From: Platynereis dumerilii
Lineage: Eukaryota; Annelida; Polychaeta; Phyllodocida; Nereididae
Direction: 5' to 3'
Assembly (NCBI GenBank): GCA_026936325.1
Contig: JAPTHN010000004.1
Location: 31,985,910 to 32,049,909, forward strand
Length of the DNA: 64,000 bases
The stretch's first letter is position 1. Each line of letters begins with the position of its first letter. Made by a program: the position numbers and the translations under genes. The notes under the pieces were generated by a model. It ran no database searches. It was not told the DNA's origin and was given only the letters and a program-made list of their open reading frames with translations. Positions 9,600 to 20,200 of this stretch are shown here, piece after piece.

Positions 9600-10856
9600 A
9601 TGATGAATGAAGAAGAAATTGTTGTTGTGGCTGGTGCTGCTGCTGCTGCTTTGGGAGCTGTCTATGTGAGACACAGGAGGAGGAGGGCCAGGAGACAGAA
9701 AAGGTGGTGGATTCGCAACTGGTTGCTGCAGAGGGAACAACATGGTCACTACTATCAACTGATGCCTGAACTGCAAGTCAATGACATGTCTGGCTACTAC
9801 AACTTCACTAGAATGCCCCCTGACATCTTTGCTGAACTCCTGGAAGCTGTTGGACCGCTCATCACTAAGCAAGACACCAACATGAGGAAGGCTTTGGAAC
9901 CTAGTCTGAAGTTGGCTATCACCCTGCGGTACATGGCAACAGGAAACAGCTACAAGTCCCTAGCTTATGCTTTCCGTGTGGCACCCAACACCATCTGCAA
10001 CTTCATCCTTGAGGTCTGCCTTGCCATCGTTCATGCCTTCGAAAGACAGCTGGCACTACCCACACAGCCTGAAAGATGGAAGGAGATAGCCAAGGCCTTT
10101 AAGACGAGATGGAACTTGCCTAACTGCATTGGAGCTCTGGATGGCAAGCACGTCGCAATCCGATGTCCCAAGCAAGCAGGCTCCTTGTTCTACAACTACA
10201 AGGGATTTCATTCCATTGTCCTGATGGCCCTCGTTGATGCCGACTACAAGTTCATCTATGTGCAGGCTGGCTGTCAAGGAAGTGCATCTGATGGTGGCGT
10301 CTTCAAGGACACAACACTTCGACAACTCCTGGACGACGAAGAACTAGGCCTACCACCTCCAGAACCTCTACCTGGCACATATTACATCATGGGTGACGAG
10401 GCATTTCCCCTGAAGACATGGCTGCTCAAACCAGTGCCAAGAAGGAACCTTGACATTCCTTCCAGAGTCTACAACTACAGGATTTCAAGAGCCAGGAGAG
10501 TGGTGGAGAATGCCTTTGGTCTGCTGTCACACAGGTTCAGATGCTTCCTGACCACCATGCCCCAACGACCTACAAGAGTGACATACATCACAATGGCTGC
10601 TTGTGTTCTACACAACATTCTTCGAGACAGAGTAGGCGTCCACCATGCCCGTGACAATGAAGTTATGGACAGAGAAGATCCACAGACACATGACGTCACT
10701 GAAGGAGTTTGGAGAGGAGACCGTCAATTGCATGACCTAGGAGAACCACTTCGACACGGAAATGCCTCCAGAGATGCCAAGGCTGCTCGAGACTACCTAC
10801 GTGCCTATGTCAACAGTCCAGCAGGAAGTGTCCCTTGGCAGTTGGAGAAAATCTGA
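9600..10856 (+). CDS. Harbinger transposase (HARBI1-like, DDE_Tnp_4)
   Basis: This 418-aa nuclease would cut and move the element, with the partner MADF/Myb-like protein recognising its ends and carrying it to the nucleus. The N-terminus is Ala-rich then basic (RHRRRRARRQKRWW). A helix-turn-helix-like region covers about residues 80-150 (SLKLAITLRYMATGNSYKSL, typical of the HARBI1 N-terminal part). The catalytic core has GALDGKHVAI with D181, GSASDGGVF with D231, and VENAFGLLSHRF with E303, the expected DDE spacing. Two start codons are adjacent; the first ATG is used. No frameshift or stop is seen, and the length is normal for the family. It converges with the partner gene downstream. Confidence 0.93.
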   Translation: MMNEEEIVVVAGAAAAALGAVYVRHRRRRARRQKRWWIRNWLLQREQHGHYYQLMPELQVNDMSGYYNFTRMPPDIFAELLEAVGPLITKQDTNMRKALEPSLKLAITLRYMATGNSYKSLAYAFRVAPNTICNFILEVCLAIVHAFERQLALPTQPERWKEIAKAFKTRWNLPNCIGALDGKHVAIRCPKQAGSLFYNYKGFHSIVLMALVDADYKFIYVQAGCQGSASDGGVFKDTTLRQLLDDEELGLPPPEPLPGTYYIMGDEAFPLKTWLLKPVPRRNLDIPSRVYNYRISRARRVVENAFGLLSHRFRCFLTTMPQRPTRVTYITMAACVLHNILRDRVGVHHARDNEVMDREDPQTHDVTEGVWRGDRQLHDLGEPLRHGNASRDAKAARDYLRAYVNSPAGSVPWQLEKI

Positions 10857-10977
10857 AGAAGATGCAGACTATCTATTCAAAACAACAAACCCCAGGCCCT
10901 TTTAAGGGCCACCAAATCCTCCTAATTGAGCTGGCCATAATCACATCCTTTGTTGACAAAACAAGCCCAAAAATCAA

Positions 10978-11330
10978 TCCATCTATCTATCTATCTATCT
11001 ATCCAAGTCCAATCCCTGCAAAGTGACGACAACTGCTTTTGTTTTCTGCAGTGTATATATGTAACGAGCATTGTGTTCCATCTATTGAGCTATCTATCTG
11101 CCTATCTATCTATCTATCTATCTATCGAGCTATCTATGTGCCTATCTATCTATCTATCTGTCTATCTATCTGTCTATCTATCTATCTATCTGTCTGTCTA
11201 TCTATCTATGCAAGTGTCATCACTGCAACATGACGACCACTTGCTTTTCTTTGCTACAGTGCTTATGCGACGTGCAAAATTTTTCTTGTATCTAGCTATC
11301 TATCTACCTATCTATCTATCTATCTGGTCT
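10978..11330. repeat. (TCTA)n blocks in the Harbinger spacer
   Basis: Three blocks of TATC/CTAT units with TGCC and CGAG interruptions (10978-11005, 11085-11215, 11290-11326), separated by two related unique stretches with the motif TGACGACNACTTGCTTTT. They lie between the 3' ends of the two convergent genes. Confidence 0.85.
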
Positions 11331-12468
11331 GTTGCCGGACAGCTGGAAATGGCGGACAGCTCCTTGCCTGGCTTGTGGACGATGGAGTCCTTCAGGAACC
11401 GACAGTTGGCTAGGATGTACTGGTCCCTCTCTGTTAGCGTCTCCTTCCTGCCGGCTCCTGAAGCTTCAGGCCTGATGAGTCTGGAGTAGTGCGTTCTGAC
11501 TGTCTTCCTCCAGTTGAAGATATCCTGGGAAGTGAACTTGGGTCCCAGGCTTTTTCCTGGTCCAGAAGTAGCTTTTCGTTGCCCTTGTACCCTCTGGAGC
11601 CCTTCATGTACAGGACAGGATGCTCTCTGTACCAATTGAGCAGGTCGTCTTCTTGCTCCGCTGTGATGCCCATGTAGTCTTTGATGTTCTTCTATGGGGC
11701 CTTCCCTTTGCCCTTCTTGCCCTTGGACTTGGCTTCAGCAGCTGCAGGGGCCTCATCTTCAGACGAATGGTGGTCTTCCTCCTCGAAGGTGTCGTCCAAA
11801 ATGACATCTTGAAGCTCAGGCTGGCTCTCTTGTGGCTTTGCAGTCTTCTTCGGAGTCTTCTTTGGAGTCTTCTTTGGAGTCTTCTTTGGAGCGGACTTGG
11901 CAGTAGGCTGTGGAAGACCCTTGGGAGCAGACTTGGGAGCAGGCTTTTCAGCAGACTTGGGAGCAGGCTTGTCAGCAGACTTGGGAGCTGGCTTGTCAGC
12001 AGACTTGGGAGCAGGCTTGTCAACAGGCTTGTCTCCTTCAGCTTCAGATGACTTAGGAGCAGGCTCGTCAGCAGACTTGGGAGCAGGCTTGGGAGCAGGC
12101 TTGTCAACAGGCTTGTCAACAGGCTTGTCTCCTTCAGCTTCAGATGAGGAATCTTCTTCAGTGCTGTCATCTTGGTGGCCCTCGTAGATGGTCTCGCTGA
12201 CAACAGTGGCTTTGCTGCTTGAAGTTGTCTTCGTCTGGCTGACATCTTTGGCTGTAGTAGTGGTGTACGATCCAGATAGATAGATTTCTGCCATGGCTGT
12301 GGTGAAGAAGGCTTCTAGTGCAGCATCTGAAGGGTCATGGAGAGGAGTTGCAGCTGGAGTTGTCACTGGAGTTGCAGCAGGAGTGCTGCCAGGAGTGTGC
12401 AGTGTAGACCTCGTGCTGAGTTTGGTTGGTGCCCTCATGACGGTCCCTCTTTTCTTATTTGGTCCCAT
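11312..12468 (-). pseudogene. Harbinger accessory protein: basic/acidic tail plus MADF (Myb/SANT-like) domain, damaged
   Basis: Translation from ATG at 12468 gives MGPNKKRGTVMRAPTKLSTR, then a Ser/Thr/Glu-rich stretch, a long PAPKSADK-type repeat and a histone-H1-like PKKTPKKTPKK run. This frame meets a TAG at 11694-11692 but continues in the same frame as KNIKDYMGITAEQEDDLL NWYREHPVLYMKG, the first half of a MADF domain. A frameshift near 11550 then moves to the frame with LGPKFTSQDIFNWRKTVRTH and SGAGRKETLTERDQYILANC RFLKDSI, the second half. MADF/Myb-like partners are standard in PIF/Harbinger elements and bind the terminal DNA. The long lysine/proline tail is unusual. The gene converges with the transposase. 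Confidence 0.75.
11880..12150 (-). repeat. 24-bp coding repeat (PAPKSADK) in the Harbinger accessory gene
   Basis: On plus the unit is AGCAGACTTGGGAGCAGGCT with variants, repeated about ten times and interrupted by a duplicated SSEAEGDKPVDKP block (11990-12055 and 12095-12150). It keeps the reading frame and encodes a disordered Lys/Pro/Ala tail. Confidence 0.8.
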
Positions 12469-13193
12469 GTTGGCAAAAAGTAGCAGCAAAAGTACTAGCA
12501 ATTGTAGCAACAAATGTAGCAGCAAATGTAGCAGTTGAGTGTCGTGGATTCTAGGTGTGTGCTGGTCAAAGGCTGAGTGGGTATGGTGCTCTAAACTGGC
12601 CCCCTCTATATATATGCAGGCTGCGGACCGCCTCTTTTCCCTTGCTTCACCCCCCCTTCTTCGCTGATGCTGCCCCAGCCGCAGCGCAGCAAGAAGTTGA
12701 CACGCAGACAAAGGGTTGATGCTAAAAATAGAACAACGCATGCACTCAGGACCCACCCTGTCTGCTGCGTTGGGGGTCCATAAGCCGCGGCGAGGACCCT
12801 CACATGTGCAGCGCACATGTGACTTCCCTCGACGTGTGTCTGAAACACGTGCCATGAGGCAAGAGCTTTCTGCTACGCTGCTGTTGCTGCAGCGAAGCTG
12901 TTCTTGGCGCGCTGAACCTTTAAAAACCTGCGGCGCGCAATGATTTCTTGATTCGCTTGTTCTTGTATCGCCACTTCTTCCCTCGCAAAGATTCAGCCGG
13001 CTGAAACTTTTTTTCCTGCATCGTCAAATTTCTAGGAATTGCGTAGCAAGACTTCTTAACACGGCGCATGCTGTTCATGTCGCGCCGTAAAGCCAAAATT
13101 GACGGCGTACATGCTCAAATCTTTGCCCTTTCCTGGAAATTCGTTCTACGCCGTCGCTTAAACCCTCTGTTACGTCTCCATGAGAACTAGGCA

Positions 13194-14160
13194 TTAAGTC
13201 TCATTGAGTTTGCTTGAGTGAGTTTGTGTTTAACGCCCCATCAGCACCGGTGTAGACTATTTATAGGTAACTGGTCATGCTGATGGTGTCGAAGAAGAAG
13301 CATTGTATTGCATCTGATGTTGCAAATACTTTGGACAGCATGCAGATTAAGTCTTTTTAAAGAGATTCAATAATTACCTACAGAGAGATAGACAGGTCAA
13401 TAGACAGGTCAATAGCCAGGTCAGTGGCCAGGTCAATAGATATATGCATGGATAATAGGTCTATACTTGTATAGATGGATAGATAATACTCTCGTGTAGT
13501 AACTCTCTCTGCTGAAACAAAACGAACAGTTTCTACTCTTCAGACAGATATATGCTCCTGAATTTGGGAACAGTTTCCGAATTCGGGAACACTGTTCCCA
13601 AATTCGGGAGCGCTCCTGAATTCTGCCGAACTGTAATCATGGGGCATCACTTCAGCCACACCCTAACAGGCGTATGATGATCTTTTAGTGACAGGAAAAG
13701 CATTTTAAGGTGTTTTGAGGTGTTTAAAACCAGATGGTGATATCATTGTTTCATGTATAAAATCAGTGCTATCTGCCTAGATTAAAAGTACAAAACATAG
13801 GCCTAATCATCTTGTTTTAAAACACATTTTCTTTTCTTTTTTATCAAGACTTCAAATTAGTATTGAATCATACAATTATTATTTTATTTTAATATCCATT
13901 CAATAGCTTCATTCAAGATTCGCCAAGATTAATGCAATCCTGATCAGAAAATCACTATTTTTCTTTTCAGAAGGTGGTTTATCGCCATGTTGTGATTGAG
14001 TTGGATAACCCATTAGTTTCCTGGCAGTTCTCAGGAAGTCATGTTCATTGTTTCAAAGGTAAAAAAAATCCACTATGCACTTCCTTATTCTTACCATTAC
14101 CTTAACATAATATGCCATCTGATCATACAAACTTAGTAGTTGATTTCATTTAAAATTCAG
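13194..14160. other. Gene-free flank between Harbinger and the SecA-like gene
   Basis: Holds a small tandem repeat of AGGTCAATAGMCAGGTCA at 13385-13440 and a GAATTCGGGAACACTGTTCC repeat cluster at 13555-13645, inverted relative to 5990-6125. A possible non-coding 5' exon ends at 14058 (TTTCAAAG before GTAAAAAA) with an acceptor at 14160 (AAAATTCAG), but no transcript evidence is available. Confidence 0.4.
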
Positions 14161-14223
14161 AGACTGGCCCATGAGGAAGAACTGAAGTATACATGATAGT
14201 CAGAAGGAACAGCAAATGTCAAA
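14161..14223 (+). promoter_or_regulatory. 5' leader of the SecA-like gene with upstream ATGs
   Basis: A good acceptor (AAAATTCAG) lies at 14160. Before the chosen start codon are short upstream ORFs: ATG at 14171, ATG at 14193 in another frame, and ATG at 14216, whose three-codon ORF ends in a TGA (14225-14227) that overlaps the main ATG (14224-14226). Such an arrangement would dampen or gate translation. It is inference from sequence only. Confidence 0.35.
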
Positions 14224-17200
14224 ATGATCCAACAAATAATTGTGGGTGTTACGGCTTGCGTTGGTGTGGCCTTACTGATCAATTATTTTGTCCGAAGGTG
14301 AGTTGCCTAAATTCAGAACCTTAATTTTTAATCTGATACAAATAACTATTCATGAAATATTCTAATGATAAGTAATAAAAGATACTTTTGCAACGGGAAA
14401 ATGGGGTGGGTAAAATCTAAAGGTAGCAAACGTGCTTATAGTTGTAGTAACGCCCACATAATGCAGTTATGTCTGTTTATAACACTCAGTATTAATCTGC
14501 TTCAAATCAAATCAAAATAAATCAAACTGATGGTTGATCAAAAATACTTTCATTGCACACTTTCCAGAATGCATTGTTCAATAAGCCTGTGGTGTAAATT
14601 AGTCTGTGAAGGTTTTTTTTGTGCAGGGTTTTCATGATGTAAAACCATGGTAGAGAGTAAAAATAAAGTATGACCACCCCAGAAGGAAGGAAAAATCAGC
14701 CACTATTTTTAAAATTATATTAAATTAAAATTAAGCAAACACCTATTCAGACTTCATCACTTTTATTGTGATGGATTCTTTTGATATTGTGCCACTTTGC
14801 AAATTGCAATTACATTGCCAGTTGTCTTAAATTCTTGACAGAGTTCTTGATAATGGATAACGTTTTTGTGTGGAGTCAAAGATAGTTGTAGGAGATTTAA
14901 AGTGGTATACAAAATAACTATGACAACAAATATTCTTATATCATTTTGAACTATGCTGTATAAGCAGGATAAATTGAGTAGTTTGTAACAGTATCACTTT
15001 TGCTTCTGGTGTAGGTTTCGAACAACAGAGAAGTTGCCCCATTCAACATCATCATATGCCAATGAAGGAACAGAGAAATTGCTCCATTCAACATCATCAC
15101 ATGCCAATGAAGGAACAGAGAAATTGCCCCATTCGATATCTTCACATGTCAATGAAGGAACACCTGCCGGTCCTGATGTCCTAACAGACTTGGATAAAAG
15201 ATACCTGGGAGGTCGTATATTATCTGAGTATGAAGAGTGTTTACAGCAACGAGAAAATGTCGACCAGTTCATTTCTGAGTCTGTAATTGGCCACAGCAGC
15301 TACCTTCAGGTAAAGGAGGGTATTATGCTTATCAATAAGTCGCTAGACTTCAGGGAAGAACAATATGTAAGGCTTAAATATGTTGAATTTTGCAAGACAC
15401 ATTTCCTTAACAACTTAAATGCTGAGTTACCTGGTTACTTGAAACGTCTTGGATCAGACAGAGAAAAGTTAGTCAACTTCCATGAAAAATGCCTATATGA
15501 CACTCAAAGCATTGAAGATGTGGCCAAAAACTTCTCTTTCCTTAACTCATGCATATTGATATCAAATTGCACATCTAAAAATCTACTAAATAAAAATAAT
15601 GCCGGAGGGTTCATAAGAAAGTTGAAGTGCATTTGTTGGGAGCATCTTTGTGAAGCTGCCCAATTTATGAAGTTAGAAAAAAACTTCTTAACCGAATTTT
15701 ATAATATTTGCATAAAATGCTTCAAAAAAGAGCTGAAAGATAAACGTTTTTATAAGCTGAAAAATAAAACTCAGGACACAGACAAAACTGTTCAAGAACT
15801 GTTTGATCTGTTATTAGATACCAATGATACTAATTTTGATAGACTGAAGTCTGAAGCAAGTGATTTGTGTAAAGCTTCAGACTTAAGAGATGATTTCAAA
15901 AAGATTATAGCAAATTATTTGAAAGATATCTTTCATCAGCCTTCCATAGAATATGTGAAGAAAAGAGATCGCACTGTTGCCTTGATAAAAAACAAGTTTC
16001 TTGCTTTGTCACAGGTTAAATCTTTGATCTCAGAGGAAGATTACAATGAGGTTCATATAATTTCACAAAAGTTTATCTTAGCTGATACTAGTTTAGAATG
16101 GCCTGAAAAGAATTTGGTTGTCATGGCACCGGAGATCACTGTGAAAGGTAAGGTAGAGTTGGTAGTGTCAGGTAGGACTGGATTTAACAGTTTTTCTGAG
16201 GCAAAAGCTGCTGATGGACAATCAGATGGTGAAGATGGGGAGCCTGGGAGGCATGGGGCCCATGGGGGCAGTGGGGGGAATGTAGTGATCATTGCAAATA
16301 AAATCAACAACTTAGAGCAACTTTTGGTGGTGTCTGATGGAGGGGATGGTGCAAATGGACAGTCTGGTGGAAATGGGAAAGATGGGCGGGATGGTATTGA
16401 TGGCACGAATATGTCAGAGAAAGAGTTTAAAAAAAGATTTCCAAAATGTGCTCACCATTCTAGTTCTTCCACACAGAAGGCAAGGAAAGAGAACCTAAAG
16501 AATATTACTAAATTTGATGTCTATCACTGCCTGGGTGACTCATTGTGGTATCAAGCTCGTGTCAAATCAATATTTTGCACTGGAAAAACTAAGGAAGGTA
16601 ATGAAGTGGAGTTCAGCTTTTATGATAAAACAAATGCACTGAATGCTGCTCTCACCATAACTGGTTACCCTGCAAAACAGGCATATTGCTTAGTCAAAGG
16701 CACAAAAGGTACCAAAGGACAAAGAGGAGGAGATGGGGGACAAGGAGGCCAAGGAGGCCGGGGCGGTTTTCCTGGTCATGTGGTTTTTAAAACAATGAAG
16801 GGAGACATTGGTCATTGGGATGTTGAGGTGAAAGCAACCAGAGGGTCAGATGGTGTTGACGGAAAAGATGGACAAGGAGGTGAAGGTGGTAAAAATGGCA
16901 GGAATGGGATAGATCGAGGAAGAATTGATAGAAGTAGCAGGAGATCTGCCCTTTGGTATGAAGGTAACCTGTCTGTAAGATTCACCACTGATGACAATAT
17001 TGCAAACAGTGTGTATTGTCCCAGACATGACCAGAAAGCTTCCATCATAAGCAGCAATACCCACTTCACTAGACAAAAAAATGGACTAAGCGGCATGAAT
17101 ACTAAAGATGCTGTATGCCAAAGTAATGTTGTCAGACAGAATGCAATACTACATGATGAAATTTATCAAATTTATCAGGATGCATTTCAAAGGGACCACA

Positions 17201-20200
17201 ACACAGACTCTATTGCAGATGTTGCAAACATTGACCAACACACATCATTCTTTATGCAACAGGCATCAAAAGACTTTCATAGAAATGAAATCAGAATGCT
17301 TGTTGACAAAAGAGATGACCCAAGTCCCAGACTAGAGGAGAAACTGCTCTCTTACATTCCAACAAAGCATCATCATGCCAAGAAGGAAAAATCCTGTCCC
17401 ATTAAACCCATACAAGCAAGCACTGACAATCAAATTTTGAAAAAAATCATAATGGATTGCAATGAGAAGCCAATTGAACAATGGATATATCACTTTGAGA
17501 CAATTATTGCGGAGATGGGGAATAATATAAATGAAGATCGTGAAGCTGAGGCACTGCTGGCTTGCTTTGCAACCTTGTTTCAAAATTTGAAAATATCGGA
17601 AAATGGTTTTGATGTTAACCTACTCTTCAAGCTCTTATTAAAATCGAAAGCCACATTTCAAAGCTCGAAAATATGCGCAGAGTTGGTTAGTATGGCGGCA
17701 TTTTTCTTGACTAAAGAAAAATTTTTGGTACTACAGGAAATGTCTAGCTTTGTGAGAGAAATGATTCTGCAAAATGAAAGCTGCCCTGGGATAGAGAGGT
17801 TGCTTGAAAATAGTCTGCCAGATATTGTTTACGAAGTTATGGAATATACTGACAGAGGTAAGCTTTGGAGGTACAAAAGTCATAAGAAAGTTTGGTTCTT
17901 AGCATTTATAAATATTTCTCTATTTGTAAGCGAAATTCGACTACATGATGAAAACTCTCCAGGTATTAAAATTACGCTTGAAGAGACATTTTTGGATATA
18001 TTTCATACTGTTATGAAAATTACAGACCAGGAAAAACATTGCAAATATTATAAGAAAGCATTAGACAAAGTGTCCAAATTTGTAAACCTCTTGCAACAAT
18101 GCTATGAAAACTATCCTTGGATAGAGCTTTTGATTAAAAATGAGTTGCTAGACATTGTTCGTGATGTTCAAGATAATGATGAAAGGGATGAGCTGAGCAG
18201 TTTCCAAAATCTTAAGGAAGAGCAACTGTTTGCATCAGTAGAATTGTTTAATATTTCGATAGAAATCCTTCTGGAACATAAAGACAATCATGTCATTCAG
18301 AGTAGGCTAAAAGAAGAGTTGCCAGGTATCTTTTGTGACATTAAAAATATTACTGATAGCAAGACACTCTGCAGTTATAAAACTGATAGAAAAAAATTCC
18401 TCTGGAACGTATCATTTGATTTAAGTCAACCTGAAGATTATTCTGAACCTCTGTCAGAAGTTAATTCAGGAAATGATTCTACGTGTCAGTCTGAGGATCA
18501 GTCTGAAGATCAGTCTGATGATTGGTCTCACAATTGGCCTGACAATTGCTCTGAAGATCAAATTATGGGTCAATCTGAAATTGAATCTGAAGATGAGTCT
18601 GAAAATGAGTCTGAAGATGAGTCTGAAGATCAGTTTGAATGTCAAATTATGGGTCAATCTGAAAATGAATCTGAAGATGAGTCCCAGAATCAGACTGAAA
18701 ATGCAGGAAAATTTGAGATGACCGACAAATGTCAGACGAAAAAAGGTAGTGGTGCTTTTCCAGCTTCTTGGATGAAGTTCCTTTATAATTTACCCTATGA
18801 CATTCTGAAGTGGATGGAAGCAATGCTGTACCTGCCAAATAAGGACAATTTGTTCTTATATCACTTGATTTGCACCCGACTTGAAAACGAATCCTTGCTG
18901 ATAGAGGCTGATATCTTTCAGTGGTTAGTCACTAGAGTGTTATTAGACAGTGAACTTCATGGTTTGTCTGACTTTGTGGTTTTATTTGGCACAATGCCCC
19001 AAAATACCTGGCTGGCACAATATGTTATGCTGCAGCTAAGACAGAAGAAAATTTCTGTATCTTTGAAAGAGCTTAATGCTCTTTTTATTTTGTTACTTGA
19101 TCTGGGGCCTGACCACCAAATGCTTCCCCTGCTAAGTCAACAGTTGATTTCCCTTACCCCGGGAAGTTCCTTAAAGGTGGCAGATATTGAGGAGATACTA
19201 AGATTGTCAAATGACATTAAAATTGATGAAGGGATAAAAAAACACTTACGTACAATAAACATAATCGATTGGCCATACAGGCTTAAATGGTTCAAGAGTC
19301 TTTTACAGTTGAGTAATCTGAAGACAACTAACCCATGGGATAGCATTGAAATGGTGGAGTGCGCGTATTATTTGTCACAACTGACTAACAAACATGGTGT
19401 CTCAAACACAGACTCCCTGATGTATGTTTTACAAGGCACAGAGGTAAACATGACAATACTCTTAACTGTCTTGCGCAAGTTTGACAGAAATGTATACATG
19501 TTTGATGAAACGTCAATCTCCAAAATTAGAAATAGAAAAGTGTCTGAGTGGATCACAATTTTGGACCATATTTTTGTGCCTAATAAGGACAGGGATGTAA
19601 ATAACCTGAAAGATCTCATAAAGCTTGACTCAAATAACTCAGGATTTGTTTTGGAAAGAATAGACAAAATCAGTGAAGAGGTCGAAAACATCAAACAGAA
19701 AAGTTGTCTGCCTTCTGCAATAGTTTCATCGGGGAAATGTATTAAGAAAGGTGGAGAAAATCAAGGCACAGAGTGTTCTAACAAATGTGTACTAGAATTT
19801 GATGAAGGCTGTGTAACAGCATGGGCAAAAACCTTAAGAGCTCATCCCAAACGTAGGGCAATAATAGCGGATTGTCTTAGTGAAGTGTTGGCAGTTGTGA
19901 ACAGAGGCATTGAACTCTGCAAGGGCTTCTCACTCAGGGATGCACAGAAGCTCTCAATTGTGACATTTCTACAAAGTGAAACAGGAATGCTGCAACAGGT
20001 TGCCACAGGAGAGGGAAAGTCACTTATTATAGCTTCACTAGCAATAATAAAAGCACTGAGTGGTGAAAATGTTGATATCATAACAAGTTCATCAGTACTT
20101 GCATTGAGGGATACCAAATTTCATAAGAACTTATACAAATTGTTTGGAGTGAAAGTTGGGCATAACACAAGTGAACTAGTTGCAGAAAGAAAAGCTGAAT

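Larger units (their letters stand above)
8877..13193. mobile_element. PIF/Harbinger DNA transposon, autonomous-type
   Basis: The element is about 4.3 kb. Terminal inverted repeats are TGCCTAGTTCTCA (8877-8889) and TGAGAACTAGGCA (13181-13193), a perfect 13 bp. Flanks are TAA on the left and TTA on the right; Harbinger elements duplicate a TWA trinucleotide, so one flank may have mutated, or the duplication is only TA. Inside are an intact DDE transposase on plus and a MADF/Myb-like gene on minus, converging on a (TCTA)n spacer at 10978-11325. GC content is clearly higher than in the flanks. The second gene is damaged (one in-frame stop, one frameshift), so the copy is probably recent but not fully autonomous. 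Confidence 0.9.

Noticed and set aside
10950-11489. 179-codon plus-strand frame within the Harbinger
   Set aside because: Combines (TCTA)n repeat with the antisense of the MADF gene.
11620-12187. Plus-strand frames of 143 and 96 codons opposite the MADF gene
   Set aside because: Antisense shadows of the 24-bp coding repeat.
11604-12245. 213-codon minus frame rich in Leu-Leu-Pro-Ser-Leu
   Set aside because: Shifted reading of the PAPKSADK repeat; the other frame gives the sensible basic/acidic tail and runs into MADF.
13200-13300. GAGTGAGTTTGTGTTTAACG segment, reminiscent of a SINE core seen in molluscs
   Set aside because: Only one short block resembles it and no tRNA head or tail was found; a similar scrap at 31291 is also too short.
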